DNA from: Phaeobacter sp. 11ANDIMAR09
GTDB taxonomy: Bacteria; Pseudomonadota; Alphaproteobacteria; Rhodobacterales; Rhodobacteraceae
Direction: 5' to 3'
NCBI RefSeq assembly: GCF_001294455.1
Contig: NZ_LIKT01000007.1
Location: 62,001-126,000 of the forward strand
DNA length: 64,000 nucleotides
Part shown: positions 17,324 through 26,256 of the stretch, one piece after another
How the letters are laid out: every line of letters starts with the position of its first letter
Numbering within the stretch: the first letter of the stretch is position 1
Program-made: the position numbers and the translations under genes
The notes under the pieces: model-generated
What the model saw: the letters and a program-made list of their open reading frames with translations, nothing else
Told to the model about the DNA's origin: nothing
The model's database searches: none

Positions 17324-17981
17324 GATCGAGTCGATACCCGAGGCCACGTAGCGTCGTGATCTTGACGTCGGAAGCCTCAAGATGTTTGCGCAAGCGACCG
17401 ACATAGACCTCGATCGCGTTCTCCGAAACATCATCATCGTAAGAAAACAACCGGTCTGCCAGTTTTTGCTTGGAGAAAACCCGCCCTGGGGCGCCGAGAA
17501 ACAGCTCCAGTAGCCGCAGTTCGCGATTGCGCAGCGTGATGACTTGGCCGCGGATAGAGAGGTGACCAGCAACCGGATTGAAAACGATCCCTCCCATCTC
17601 GACAGCCGTCTTGGCGCTGCCAGATTTGCGGCGCAGAACCGCACGGCAGCGAGCCTCTAGTTCGGCGTGATCAAACGGCTTGGTCACGTAGTCATCCGCC
17701 CCCAGATCAAGCGAACCGATTCGATCTGAAACCTGGCTGCGCGCTGTCAGGATAATGACCGGCGTGTCCACACCCCGGGCTCGATGCCGCGAAAGGAAGT
17801 CGCGTCCATCCCCATCGGGAAGCATGATGTCGAGAAGGATGAGGTCATATTCTCCAACATCTAAGAACGAAGTTGCGTCCGCCAAATTCACCGCATGATC
17901 AACGACATGGCCGTCAAGACGAATGCGTGTACTTACAGCATTGGCAAGCTCTTGGTTGTCTTCGACCAGTAGGAATTTCAT
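17313..17981 (-). CDS. tctD: Response regulator of the OmpR family (TctD)
   Basis: The 222-aa protein has a receiver domain with the phospho-acceptor Asp51 (LILLDIMLPDGDG), an acidic pair at Glu7-Asp8 and the conserved Lys in DDYVTKPFDHAE. A C-terminal winged helix (LRNRELRLLELFL … ENAIEVYVGRLRKHLE) follows. The kinase gene overlaps its 3' end by 11 bases. It is divergent from tctC, so it presumably binds the 109-bp region between them. Family and neighbours support control of tricarboxylate uptake. Confidence 0.9.
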   Translation of the reverse strand: MKFLLVEDNQELANAVSTRIRLDGHVVDHAVNLADATSFLDVGEYDLILLDIMLPDGDGRDFLSRHRARGVDTPVIILTARSQVSDRIGSLDLGADDYVTKPFDHAELEARCRAVLRRKSGSAKTAVEMGGIVFNPVAGHLSIRGQVITLRNRELRLLELFLGAPGRVFSKQKLADRLFSYDDDVSENAIEVYVGRLRKHLEASDVKITTLRGLGYRLDHGG

Positions 17982-18007
17982 GTCTTTCTCAGACTGTCTC
18001 CACAGTG

Positions 18008-18029
18008 TGACAGGTTAGTGTCAGGTTGA
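18008..18029. promoter_or_regulatory. Tandem repeat, candidate TctD binding site
   Basis: Two 11-base repeats, TGACAGGTTAG and TGTCAGGTTGA, lie head-to-tail in the intergenic region between tctD and tctC. OmpR-type regulators usually bind such direct repeats with 10-11 bp periodicity. Position and period fit; binding has not been shown. Confidence 0.45.
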
Positions 18030-18090
18030 TGTGCTCTGTTCCCTTCAACTGAGCCGCAACACGGACAGTTGTCAATTGGGAGGAAAAATA

Positions 18091-19074
18091 ATGAAGAGTT
18101 TCGAATTGGGCCGCCGCGCCCTTCTCGCCGCTGTAGCCGCTGTGGGTCTTTTGGGATCCGCAACTGCCGGTGAACAGGACGCCTTGGACAGCATCCACTT
18201 CTTGATCCCCGGAGGCGCGGGCGGCGGTTGGGACGGAACCGCACGCGGAACCGGCGAAGCCCTGTCCAAGGCAGGCCTGGTGGGTAACGCGACCTATGAA
18301 AACATGTCAGGCGGCGGCGGCGGCAAGGCCATCGGCTTCTTGATCGAAAACGCCGATAGCAACCACGGCACGCTGATGGTCAATTCAACCCCGATCGTCA
18401 TCCGTTCATTGACTGGCGTGTTTCCGCACAACTTCCGCGATCTCACGCTGGTTGCGGGCACAATTGGTGACTACGCAGCGATTGTTGTGAACAAGGATAG
18501 TCCTCTCAACTCAATGGCAGACTTGCTGGCCGCCTTTGACGCCAATCCTTCGGCGACAGCTATCGGCGGCGGCTCGGTTCCCGGCGGTATGGACCACCTC
18601 GTGGCAGCCATGGTGATGGAAGCGGCTGGCAAAGATGCGCTTGGCGTCAAATACATCCCCTATGATGCAGGCGGAAAAGCCATGGCGGCGCTGCTGTCGG
18701 GCGAGATCGCTGCCCTTTCGACCGGGTTTTCGGAGGCGGTTGATCTGCTGAATGCGGGTGAAGTGAAGATCATCGGTGTGACAGCTCCCGAACGTGTCAG
18801 CGCAGCGCCTGAGGCGATGACCATGAAAGAGCAAGGCATCGACACAGAATTCGTCAACTGGCGCGGCTTCTTCGGCGCGCCCAATCTGCCGGCCGACAAG
18901 GTGACCATGTATCAAGAAACGATCGCCAAGATGTATGAAACACCTGAGTGGGAAGAGGTTCGCGCCCGCAACGGTTGGGTCAACATCCACAATTCCGGCG
19001 AGGATTTCCTGAACTTTCTTGAAGCACAGGAAAAGGCCATCGGCGATTTGATGAAGAAGCTCGGCTTCCTGTGA
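18091..19074 (+). CDS. tctC: Tripartite tricarboxylate transporter, periplasmic binding protein TctC
   Basis: About 327 aa from ATG 18091, preceded by GGGAGGAAAAATA. A signal peptide (RRALLAAVAAVGLLGSATA) is followed by the tricarboxylate-binding receptor pattern: IHFLIPGGAGGGWDGTARG at the ligand loop, then GGGSVPGGMDHL and KYIPYDAGGKAMAALLSGE. It captures citrate-like carboxylates in the periplasm for the TctBA membrane complex. It heads the operon tctC-tctB-tctA, and the divergent tctDE genes should regulate it. The exact substrate among TTT receptors varies widely and is not certain. Confidence 0.92.
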   Translation: MKSFELGRRALLAAVAAVGLLGSATAGEQDALDSIHFLIPGGAGGGWDGTARGTGEALSKAGLVGNATYENMSGGGGGKAIGFLIENADSNHGTLMVNSTPIVIRSLTGVFPHNFRDLTLVAGTIGDYAAIVVNKDSPLNSMADLLAAFDANPSATAIGGGSVPGGMDHLVAAMVMEAAGKDALGVKYIPYDAGGKAMAALLSGEIAALSTGFSEAVDLLNAGEVKIIGVTAPERVSAAPEAMTMKEQGIDTEFVNWRGFFGAPNLPADKVTMYQETIAKMYETPEWEEVRARNGWVNIHNSGEDFLNFLEAQEKAIGDLMKKLGFL

Positions 19075-19138
19075 AAAACCAACACAGCAGAGCGAACCTC
19101 GCTCTGCTGCACCTAAAGATGCCTTGGGAGGGGACGTC

Positions 19139-19624
19139 ATGGCCTTGGATCGTTGGATCGCACTTGTTTTGCTGGGCATCTGTATGGCCTATGGCTACAC
19201 AGCCTGGTTTACGATGGACGGCAGTCTCGCGCCCTTTATTCGGCGCAACCCGGTCTGGCCGAGCACCTTCCCCAAAGTTCTCTCGATCCTTGGGATCATC
19301 GCTTCGCTGATCATATTGTTTGGGATAGAGAAAAGCGAGCCGAAGCCGGCTGAGATCGACTATCGACGTCTGCACGAGTATCACCTTGGACAAGCACTCT
19401 TACTCCTGGCGCTGATGGTGACCTACGCGCTGTGCCTGCGCCCCCTTGGGTTTATTTTCTCAACTTCGGCATTTCTTTTCCTCGGCTCATTCACTCTGGG
19501 CGAGCGAAGATGGCACTTCATGCTACCCGTCGCTCTGATCGCGACATGCGTTGTCTGGTATCTGGTGCAAGAGGTTCTTGGCATCTACATGCGCCCGCTG
19601 CCGGGCTTTATCATCGGAGGCTGA
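19139..19624 (+). CDS. tctB: Tripartite tricarboxylate transporter small membrane subunit TctB
   Basis: About 161 aa from ATG 19139 with GGGAGGGGAC upstream. Four predicted membrane helices (ALDRWIALVLLGICMAYGY; SILGIIASLIILFG; LLLLALMVTYALCL; FMLPVALIATCVVWYL) match the small TctB subunit. It partners TctA in the inner membrane. The stop lies 1 bp before the tctA start. Confidence 0.88.
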   Translation: MALDRWIALVLLGICMAYGYTAWFTMDGSLAPFIRRNPVWPSTFPKVLSILGIIASLIILFGIEKSEPKPAEIDYRRLHEYHLGQALLLLALMVTYALCLRPLGFIFSTSAFLFLGSFTLGERRWHFMLPVALIATCVVWYLVQEVLGIYMRPLPGFIIGG

Positions 19625-19625
19625 C

Positions 19626-21137
19626 ATGCTCGAAGGACTTCTAATCGGCCTGCAAACGGCCATGTCATTTCAAAACCTTGCGATGGTTATTGCGGGGTGC
19701 CTGATCGGCACCTTTATCGGCATGTTGCCAGGTCTTGGCCCGATGTCGATCATCGCGATCATGATCCCTGTAGCCATTTCAATGGGTGACCCGTCCGCCG
19801 CCTTGATCTTGCTGGCAGGGGTTTACTATGGTGCGATCTTTGGCGGATCGACCTCGTCGATCTTGCTCAATGCGCCCGGCGTTGCGGGCACGGTTGCGTC
19901 AAGTTTCGACGGCTACCCAATGGCGCGGCAGGGCAAGGCCGGCAAAGCCCTGACGATCGCAGCGATCGCCAGCTTTGCAGGCGGGACCATCGGCGCGATT
20001 CTCCTCATGGTGTTCGCGCCCGCGCTCTCATCTGTCGCGTTGTTGTTTCACTCGGCCGAGTATTTCGCTCTGATGGTCGTCGGCCTGTCTGCAATTGCTG
20101 CTTTCGCAGGAACAGGCCAGGTCGCAAAAGCGATGATCATGACCCTTCTGGGCCTTATCATGGCCACGGTCGGCGAAGGCGCGCTCTTCAATCTGCCACG
20201 CTTCACCATGGGGATCATGGACCTGCAGTCAGGCTTTGGGTTCATTACGCTCGCCATGGCCATGTTTGCCCTGCCCGAAGCGCTGTTTCTCGTGCTCAAG
20301 CCCAAGAACCTTCAGGACGATGACGGTGAAATCAAAGATTTGCGCATCACAAAGGCCGAGGCCAAGGCCATTGCACCGGTAATCGGTCGTCAGTCTCTAC
20401 AGGGTTTTTTCATCGGCGTTCTACCGGGCGCAGGGGCAACAATTGCCAGTTTTCTCGGTTATGCCGTTGAGCGCAATATTGCGCCGAAACATGAACAGGA
20501 CGAGTTTGGCAAAGGCTCGATCAAAGGCCTCGCTGCGCCGGAAAGCGCCAACAATGCAGCCTGCACTGGGTCCTTCGTGCCACTATTGACGCTTGGCATT
20601 CCGGGTTCAGGAACGACAGCCATCCTACTGGGGGCTCTCATTGCTTTGAACGTTTCGCCAGGGCCCCGCCTGATGATTGATGAGCCGCAGATCTTTTGGG
20701 CTGTCATCATGTCGATGTTCATCGGCAATCTCGTTCTCCTGATCCTCAACCTGCCGCTGATCCCCTATATTGCCAAGGTTCTGTCGGTCCCCCGCAACTT
20801 TCTGATCCCATTCATCCTCTTTTTCACACTGATGGGGGCCTACATCGGGCAAAACAACGCGACCGAGCTTTTGCTTCTCGTCGGGTTCGGCATCTGTGCG
20901 ACCGTGTTGAAATTTGCTGACTATCCGTTGGCGCCGCTGCTGATCGGCTTCATCCTCGGCGGTATGATGGAGGATAACTTCTCTCGCTCGATGCAACTTT
21001 ATGATGGCATCGCGTTCATCTGGGAACGCCCGTTGACTTTGGCACTCTTAGTTGTCGCAGCACTTTTGGTTGTGCTGCCAAGTTACCGCGCCCGCCGTGC
21101 AAAAGCCCGAGCAGCGGGTGTTGCTGAAGGTGATTGA
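19626..21137 (+). CDS. tctA: Tripartite tricarboxylate transporter large membrane subunit TctA
   Basis: About 503 aa from ATG 19626. It has some 12 hydrophobic segments and the TctA signatures GTFIGMLPGLGPMSIIAIM near the N-terminus and GVLPGAGATIASFLGYAVE in the second half, where each glycine-rich loop is repeated in the two structural halves. It forms the ion-driven carboxylate channel with TctB. Length is normal and no disruption is seen. Confidence 0.93.
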   Translation: MLEGLLIGLQTAMSFQNLAMVIAGCLIGTFIGMLPGLGPMSIIAIMIPVAISMGDPSAALILLAGVYYGAIFGGSTSSILLNAPGVAGTVASSFDGYPMARQGKAGKALTIAAIASFAGGTIGAILLMVFAPALSSVALLFHSAEYFALMVVGLSAIAAFAGTGQVAKAMIMTLLGLIMATVGEGALFNLPRFTMGIMDLQSGFGFITLAMAMFALPEALFLVLKPKNLQDDDGEIKDLRITKAEAKAIAPVIGRQSLQGFFIGVLPGAGATIASFLGYAVERNIAPKHEQDEFGKGSIKGLAAPESANNAACTGSFVPLLTLGIPGSGTTAILLGALIALNVSPGPRLMIDEPQIFWAVIMSMFIGNLVLLILNLPLIPYIAKVLSVPRNFLIPFILFFTLMGAYIGQNNATELLLLVGFGICATVLKFADYPLAPLLIGFILGGMMEDNFSRSMQLYDGIAFIWERPLTLALLVVAALLVVLPSYRARRAKARAAGVAEGD

Positions 21138-21283
21138 TAGTATGAGTTATGCGGGAGAGAAGTAGCCGCCGACCAGGATCAGGCTTGCGACGGTCAGCCA
21201 GTCGGACCGGAACTGGCAGAGGGTGGCTTTACAGTTACAGCGGTCAATGCAAGGGTTTGATCATTATAATTAAGGATCCTCTC

Positions 21284-21652
21284 ATGCGCATTATTGCAAG
21301 CACCCTCCTCAGTCTAAGCCTTGGCCTGTCATTGGGAGCCGCGGCTCTGGCCGCCAATATCGCAGGAACCGATGGACACAACTCCATCGGGACTCTGCCC
21401 TGTAGCGCGCAGGAAGCACAGCTTTTGACCGACTGCCATTTTGAAGCACTGCGCAAAGAAGACGGCTCCTTCACACTTCGAATTCTTCTGCCTGGCGGAG
21501 ATGTTCGCTACATTTATGGCCAAGACGGAAAGGTGACCGGAACAGACAGTACCGGGTCCTTGGCCTCAAAGCGGCTCAAGAACAAGACGATTGTGCATAT
21601 TCGCCCGGCCGAAGTGTTTGAAATCGCAAACGAGTTGATCGACGGCCAATAG
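21284..21652 (+). CDS. Small secreted protein of unknown function
   Basis: About 122 aa from ATG 21284. A signal peptide (ASTLLSLSLGLSLGAAALA) precedes a mature part of about 97 residues with two cysteines (PCSAQEAQLLTDCHF) that could form a disulfide and a beta-rich SFTLRILLPGGDVRYIYGQDGKVTG segment. The family is not recognised. It sits between tctA and the second RND system on the same strand with gaps over 140 bp on either side, so it is probably transcribed alone. Confidence 0.65.
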   Translation: MRIIASTLLSLSLGLSLGAAALAANIAGTDGHNSIGTLPCSAQEAQLLTDCHFEALRKEDGSFTLRILLPGGDVRYIYGQDGKVTGTDSTGSLASKRLKNKTIVHIRPAEVFEIANELIDGQ

Positions 21653-21801
21653 GTGACATTCTGCGTATCCCAACAGCAGAATTCGGTGACCGCACTAGGC
21701 CTCTTGCCGCACTCGGACCGCACCTCGACTGCCACGAATGAAAGAGTTACTCCCCCCGCAAAGGGGCGGACCTGTGCCTACCAGAGATAAAGGACTGAAA
21801 G

Positions 21802-22908
21802 ATGTTTCGCGTTACGCTCATTCTAGGCTGCCTCATGCTGTTGGGGTGCAAGGAAGAAGACGTCCAGACAGATGAGATCATCCGGGGGCTGAAGGTTCAC
21901 ACAGTAGAAGCCACGGAAAGCTCCAACATCCGACGCTTTCCAGCAGTGCTTGAACCCTCCGAGCTGACCACATTGTCCTTTGAAGTTGGTGGCGCCTTGT
22001 CCGCTATTGACCTCAACGTGGGCCAGCGCATCAGCAAGGGCGAAGTGATCGCGACCTTGGACGAAACCTCGCTTGCCTTGCAGGTTGAGACCGCAAAGGC
22101 GGCTGTCACCCAGTCCGAGGCCGCCGCCCGTAATGCCTTGGAAACCAGTGCGCGCCAGGCTGAGCTCTTTGAACGCGGCAGCACCACACGTGTGGCCGCA
22201 GATGATGCCAAGGCTGCGGCTGATCAGGCCGCTGCCGTCCTCCTCCAGAGCCAGAAATCACTGGAAGTGGCTCAGGAGAACCTCTCCAAAGCAGTGCTCA
22301 CCGCCCATATGGATGGGATCGTCAATTCTGTCGATGTGACCTCTTATTCAAATGTGGCAGCCGGGGCCTCAGTCATCACGCTCTATCCTGCCGATTCTTT
22401 TGAAGTGAAGTTTTCAGTCAATTTCGACACCGTCAGCCAGCTTGTGGTTGGCAAACGGGCCGAAATTCGACCTGCGGACCGGCCTGACCTTACCTTGTCA
22501 GCCGTCATCAGCGAAATCGGTTCGCGCGCGGATGCGGTCTCAAGTTTCCCGATTGTTTTAGAGCTCACCCAGGAAAACCCATTGCTCAAAGCAGGCATGG
22601 CGGTTGAAGCCGCCATCGAGCTGCCGCTACCTGAGACCGCAGGGTTTCTGGTGCCGCTGAGCGCCATCCTCAAAGAGGGAGATGGCAACGGCCAGACCGG
22701 TGCTCCCGAAGTGTCAAAGGCCGAGGTATACCTGTTCGATCCCGACAGCAGCACGGTGAAACGCCGTGAGGTCTCCGTCGCTGGGATCCGCGAGAACTCG
22801 CTGATTGTGATTGATGGCCTGCAAGCGGGGGATCTCGTGGCCTCGGCCGGCGTGTCCTTTCTCAAGGAAGGTCAGAAGGTCAATTTGCTGACGGCCGAGG
22901 AGAATTGA
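21802..22908 (+). CDS. RND efflux periplasmic adaptor, lipoprotein (HlyD/MFP family)
   Basis: The 368-aa protein begins with a lipoprotein signal (lipobox LLGC, Cys16), so it is lipid-anchored to the inner membrane. The lipoyl half (LSAIDLNVGQRISKGEVIATLD), an alpha hairpin of about residues 90-160 (ALQVETAKAAVTQSEAAARNA) and the second lipoyl half (AHMDGIVNSVDVTSYSNVAAG) follow. It links the following RND pump, whose GTG start is 1 bp after this stop, to an outer-membrane channel. No channel gene is present. Confidence 0.88.
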   Translation: MFRVTLILGCLMLLGCKEEDVQTDEIIRGLKVHTVEATESSNIRRFPAVLEPSELTTLSFEVGGALSAIDLNVGQRISKGEVIATLDETSLALQVETAKAAVTQSEAAARNALETSARQAELFERGSTTRVAADDAKAAADQAAAVLLQSQKSLEVAQENLSKAVLTAHMDGIVNSVDVTSYSNVAAGASVITLYPADSFEVKFSVNFDTVSQLVVGKRAEIRPADRPDLTLSAVISEIGSRADAVSSFPIVLELTQENPLLKAGMAVEAAIELPLPETAGFLVPLSAILKEGDGNGQTGAPEVSKAEVYLFDPDSSTVKRREVSVAGIRENSLIVIDGLQAGDLVASAGVSFLKEGQKVNLLTAEEN

Positions 22909-22909
22909 G

Positions 22910-25900
22910 GTGGACGGGCTTGCACGATTTGGCATTGAGAAATCCCGCCTGACACTCCTCGTTATGATAGGCCTGCTGCTCATCGGTTGGTTGAGCTTTG
23001 TTGGGCTTCCAAAACGGGAAAATCCGGCGATCACCATCCGGGCTGTGAATATCACGGCCATGTTCCCCGGCATGACGCCGGAGCGGGTGGAGAACCTGAT
23101 CGCAATCCCGCTTGAAAGAGCGGCGCGCGAGATCGGCGAGGTCGAGGATATCTCCACTCTGGTGGTTACCGGTCAGGTAACTATGAGCGTCGCGGTTGGA
23201 GAGGGTATTCCTGTGGACGATCTGGAGCAGATCTTTACCGATATCCGCACCAGAATGGACAGCACCGCCGCAGAACTGCCGGAAGGAACGCTGGGCCCCT
23301 TTGTGAACACCAACTATGGCGATGTCGCAATCGCCACGATCGCAGTGACAGGAGAGGGCTTCTCTTATGCAGAGATTTCCGACGCCGCCGAGGATCTGCA
23401 GACAGGGCTCTATCAAGTTGAAGGGGTTACCAAAGTCACCCTGTCCGGAGAACAGGACGAGCGGATCTGGCTTGAGCTCGACAGCCGTCGTCTGGCCAGC
23501 ATTGGCGTACAACTCCCCCAGGTCATTAGTGACCTCCGGGCGCAAAATGTCATCCTGCCTGCCGGAAGCATTGATGCAAATGGCACCTCGATCCTGTTGG
23601 AAGCAGATGGAAACCTGACGTCGATCGAAGAGATCGAGCAGATCCTGACCAAGCTCCCTCAGGGAGATATTGTAAGGCTGCGTGACCTGATGACGGTGCG
23701 CAGAGGCTATGTCGACCCTGTCCAAAAGCCAGTCTATTTCAATGGTCAACCCGCTGTTTTGGTCAGCGTCGAGATGTCAGACGCCGATGATGTGCAGAAA
23801 CTCGGGCGTCGGTTGATCGGCGCCATTGCCGCGCTCGAGCAAAGCCAACCCATCGGCGTCTCCTATAGCGTTTCCACCTTTCAGGAAACCAATGTGACGA
23901 TTTCGATCAACGGAGCCCTGACCAATGTCGGGCAGACCTTTGCAGTGGTCATCGTGGTGATGCTCTTGTTCCTTGGCCTGCGCCCCGCGCTGATCATCGC
24001 CAGCATTGTGCCTTTCACAGTCACCTTTGCCCTGCTCGCGATGTCCTATTTTGGTATCGATCTGGAGCAGATCTCCATTGCTGCGGTGATTATTTCGCTC
24101 GGGCTCTTGGTCGATAACGGGCTGGTAGTGGTGGAAGATGTCGCCGCGCGCATTCGGCAGGGAGCCTCCCCCAAAGAGGCCTCAATTGCCGCCAGTGGAC
24201 AGTTCTTCATCCCCCTCGCCGTGGCCTCGGTGACCACCGTGGCCGCCTTTTTGCCGATGCTCATCCTCGAAGGCACCACCGGTGAGTTTGCCTTCTCGCT
24301 TGGCGCGGTCGTGGCGATCATGCTGGCGGGATCTTGGCTCACGGCCCATTATATTCTGCCGTTCTTGGCTGCAAACCTGCTGCGCCGGCAACCTGAACAA
24401 GACAAAGGTGAAGGCCTGCTGGTCAGAGCCTACGGCAGCCTGATCCGGCGTTTCATCCGGTTTGGCATACCTGCCGTCCTGGGCAGCTATCTCTTGGTGG
24501 CCTTCGGTGTTTCAACCTTTGGCTCGCTCCGTTCTGAGATGTTTCCGCTGTCTGAGCGTTCGGAATTCCTGGTCTATGTTGACCTGCCCAAAGGCAGCTC
24601 GATTACCGAGACGCAGAAAGAAGTGCTGTTGATCGATGACTGGCTGCGAGATCCAGCAATAAACCCCGGCGTTGCCAATACCACCCTGTTTGTTGGCCAT
24701 GGCGGACCGCGATTTTACCTGGCGCTGTCACCTGCAGACACGGATCCAGCCAGCGCCTTTATAGTGGTCAACACCCACAGCTTTGAAGAGGCCGTCACGG
24801 CCTCGGACAGAGCCCGGCGGCATTTGATCGAAAACCACCCTGCGGTTCGCGCACGTGTCACTCGATTGTCTATGGGCGGCAGTGAAAGTGGCATCGTCGA
24901 AGTTGAAATAGCCGGCCCCGACGCGGATGTGCTGCTGGAGGCTGCACATAAGGTAGAGACGGCTTTTGCCAGCGTGCCCTCGATGATCCTCAATCAAAAC
25001 GACTGGGGAAACAAAAGGCTTACTGTTGGTCTCGATATCCTGCAGGAAAAGGCCCGTCAGCTTGGGGTAACATCCCAAGATGTTTCCAATGTGATGCAGG
25101 CCTATTTTTCCGGGACCGAGGTTTCCGTCTATCGGGAGCAGTCAGACCAGATCCCGATTGTGATACGCGCCGAAGATGTCTTTCGAGACAGTCTTGAAGA
25201 CCTGCTCAACATGTCGATATCCACAGACAGTGGCCTGGTGGCGCTGGATCAGGTTGCAGTCTTTCATCCCCGCCTAGAGTTGGCTCAGATCCGACGCGAA
25301 AATCAGAAGCGACAAATCGTGATTTCGGGCAAAAGCGCTACCTTGCCCGCTGCCCAGGTGGAAAAGTTGATTGCGCCCAGCCTCGCGGCATTGGATCTCG
25401 GGCCGGATTACACAGTGGTGATTGGGGGCGAAAGCGCCGATTCAGCCGAATCCAATGCTGATCTCATTGCAGGTATGCCCTATACGCTGATGACCATGAT
25501 TGCTGCGCTTGTGTATCAGTTCAACTCGGCCCGCCGCGTGGCTCTGACCTTCATGACGATACCTCTCATCGTCGTCGGAGCGCCGCTGGCCTTGCTTGTC
25601 ACCAATCAGCCTCTGTCCTTCTTTGGCATTCTTGGGCTGGTCTCGCTCATGGGTATCATTATCAACAACGCCATCGTGTTGATTGATCAGATCGATATTG
25701 AACGACAAGATCTGTCTTTGGATGAGGCCATCATTGCCGCCTCCAAAAAGCGGCTCAGCCCGGTTCTGCTAACCTCTCTGACAACAATCCTGGGCCTGCT
25801 CCCCATGGCGATTGTTGGCGGGGCTTTGTTTGAACCCATGGCGACGCTGATGATCGGGGGCTTGCTGTTGGCCTCTCCTTTGTCACTGATCTTCGTGCCC

Positions 25901-25954
25901 CTTTCTTATCGTCTGTTATTCTCAGATCGGCGAAGGCAGCACGCGGAGGCCTGA
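22910..25954 (+). CDS. RND efflux transporter permease subunit (second system)
   Basis: This 1014-aa protein starts at GTG 22910 directly after the adaptor. It has the two-fold RND layout: TM1 at about 14-32, then the periplasmic porter loop (NPAITIRAVNITAMFPGMTPE), a TM2-6 block, a second loop and the C-terminal TM block. In TM4 it reads SLGLLVDNGLVVVEDVAARI, with Asp followed by Asn rather than the Asp-Asp pair of AcrB and of the first RND pump in this window. Such LVDN variants occur in some HAE-type pumps, so it may still be active. Substrates are unknown, and the genes show no linked regulator. Confidence 0.9.
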   Translation: MDGLARFGIEKSRLTLLVMIGLLLIGWLSFVGLPKRENPAITIRAVNITAMFPGMTPERVENLIAIPLERAAREIGEVEDISTLVVTGQVTMSVAVGEGIPVDDLEQIFTDIRTRMDSTAAELPEGTLGPFVNTNYGDVAIATIAVTGEGFSYAEISDAAEDLQTGLYQVEGVTKVTLSGEQDERIWLELDSRRLASIGVQLPQVISDLRAQNVILPAGSIDANGTSILLEADGNLTSIEEIEQILTKLPQGDIVRLRDLMTVRRGYVDPVQKPVYFNGQPAVLVSVEMSDADDVQKLGRRLIGAIAALEQSQPIGVSYSVSTFQETNVTISINGALTNVGQTFAVVIVVMLLFLGLRPALIIASIVPFTVTFALLAMSYFGIDLEQISIAAVIISLGLLVDNGLVVVEDVAARIRQGASPKEASIAASGQFFIPLAVASVTTVAAFLPMLILEGTTGEFAFSLGAVVAIMLAGSWLTAHYILPFLAANLLRRQPEQDKGEGLLVRAYGSLIRRFIRFGIPAVLGSYLLVAFGVSTFGSLRSEMFPLSERSEFLVYVDLPKGSSITETQKEVLLIDDWLRDPAINPGVANTTLFVGHGGPRFYLALSPADTDPASAFIVVNTHSFEEAVTASDRARRHLIENHPAVRARVTRLSMGGSESGIVEVEIAGPDADVLLEAAHKVETAFASVPSMILNQNDWGNKRLTVGLDILQEKARQLGVTSQDVSNVMQAYFSGTEVSVYREQSDQIPIVIRAEDVFRDSLEDLLNMSISTDSGLVALDQVAVFHPRLELAQIRRENQKRQIVISGKSATLPAAQVEKLIAPSLAALDLGPDYTVVIGGESADSAESNADLIAGMPYTLMTMIAALVYQFNSARRVALTFMTIPLIVVGAPLALLVTNQPLSFFGILGLVSLMGIIINNAIVLIDQIDIERQDLSLDEAIIAASKKRLSPVLLTSLTTILGLLPMAIVGGALFEPMATLMIGGLLLASPLSLIFVPLSYRLLFSDRRRQHAEA

Positions 25955-26256
25955 AACCTGCGGTGATTTGAATTGCCGATCTTATGAAGAGCCCCAAGCC
26001 GGATCCTTCCTGATCCTTGCTTGGGGGTATAGGAGGCCCGAAACGAAGCGCTCAGCGCTGGTGTTCCAAGAGCTCTGCTGTTTGGTTTCTTGACGCATTA
26101 CAATTCTTGACAAAACCTGTAAGGAAAAATATGGGTCCCTCTCATATCTTTTCCTCGAAGCGAGGTGTTGTAGGGTGTCCCTCCTCTTCAGCGCCCAGCC
26201 ATGCCATTCAATAGCTGTGTAGGTTCGCGCCTGTCACAGCGCGTTGGAGCAGTCTG
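25955..26256. other. Intergenic region upstream of the iron-uptake operon
   Basis: About 300 bases with no gene. An inverted repeat CCCCAAGC … GCTTGGGG (25992-25999 and 26019-26026, 19-base loop) may end the efflux transcript, though no T-run follows. A direct repeat TTCTTGAC occurs at 26087-26094 and 26104-26111; the second copy overlaps a TTGACA that could be a -35 element. No clear Fur, Irr or RirA box could be called by eye. Confidence 0.4.
25992..26026 (+). terminator. Possible terminator hairpin after the second RND operon
   Basis: The stem CCCCAAGC/GCTTGGGG is perfect over 8 bp with a 19-base loop and lies 38 bp after the pump stop. It is followed by GTATAGG and not a T-tract, so it may act weakly or only stabilise the 3' end. 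Confidence 0.35.

Noticed and set aside
17324-17644. Extended N-terminus of the sensor kinase
   Set aside because: The extra codons lie entirely inside the response regulator gene in another frame; the kinase start at 17323 gives a proper first TM helix.
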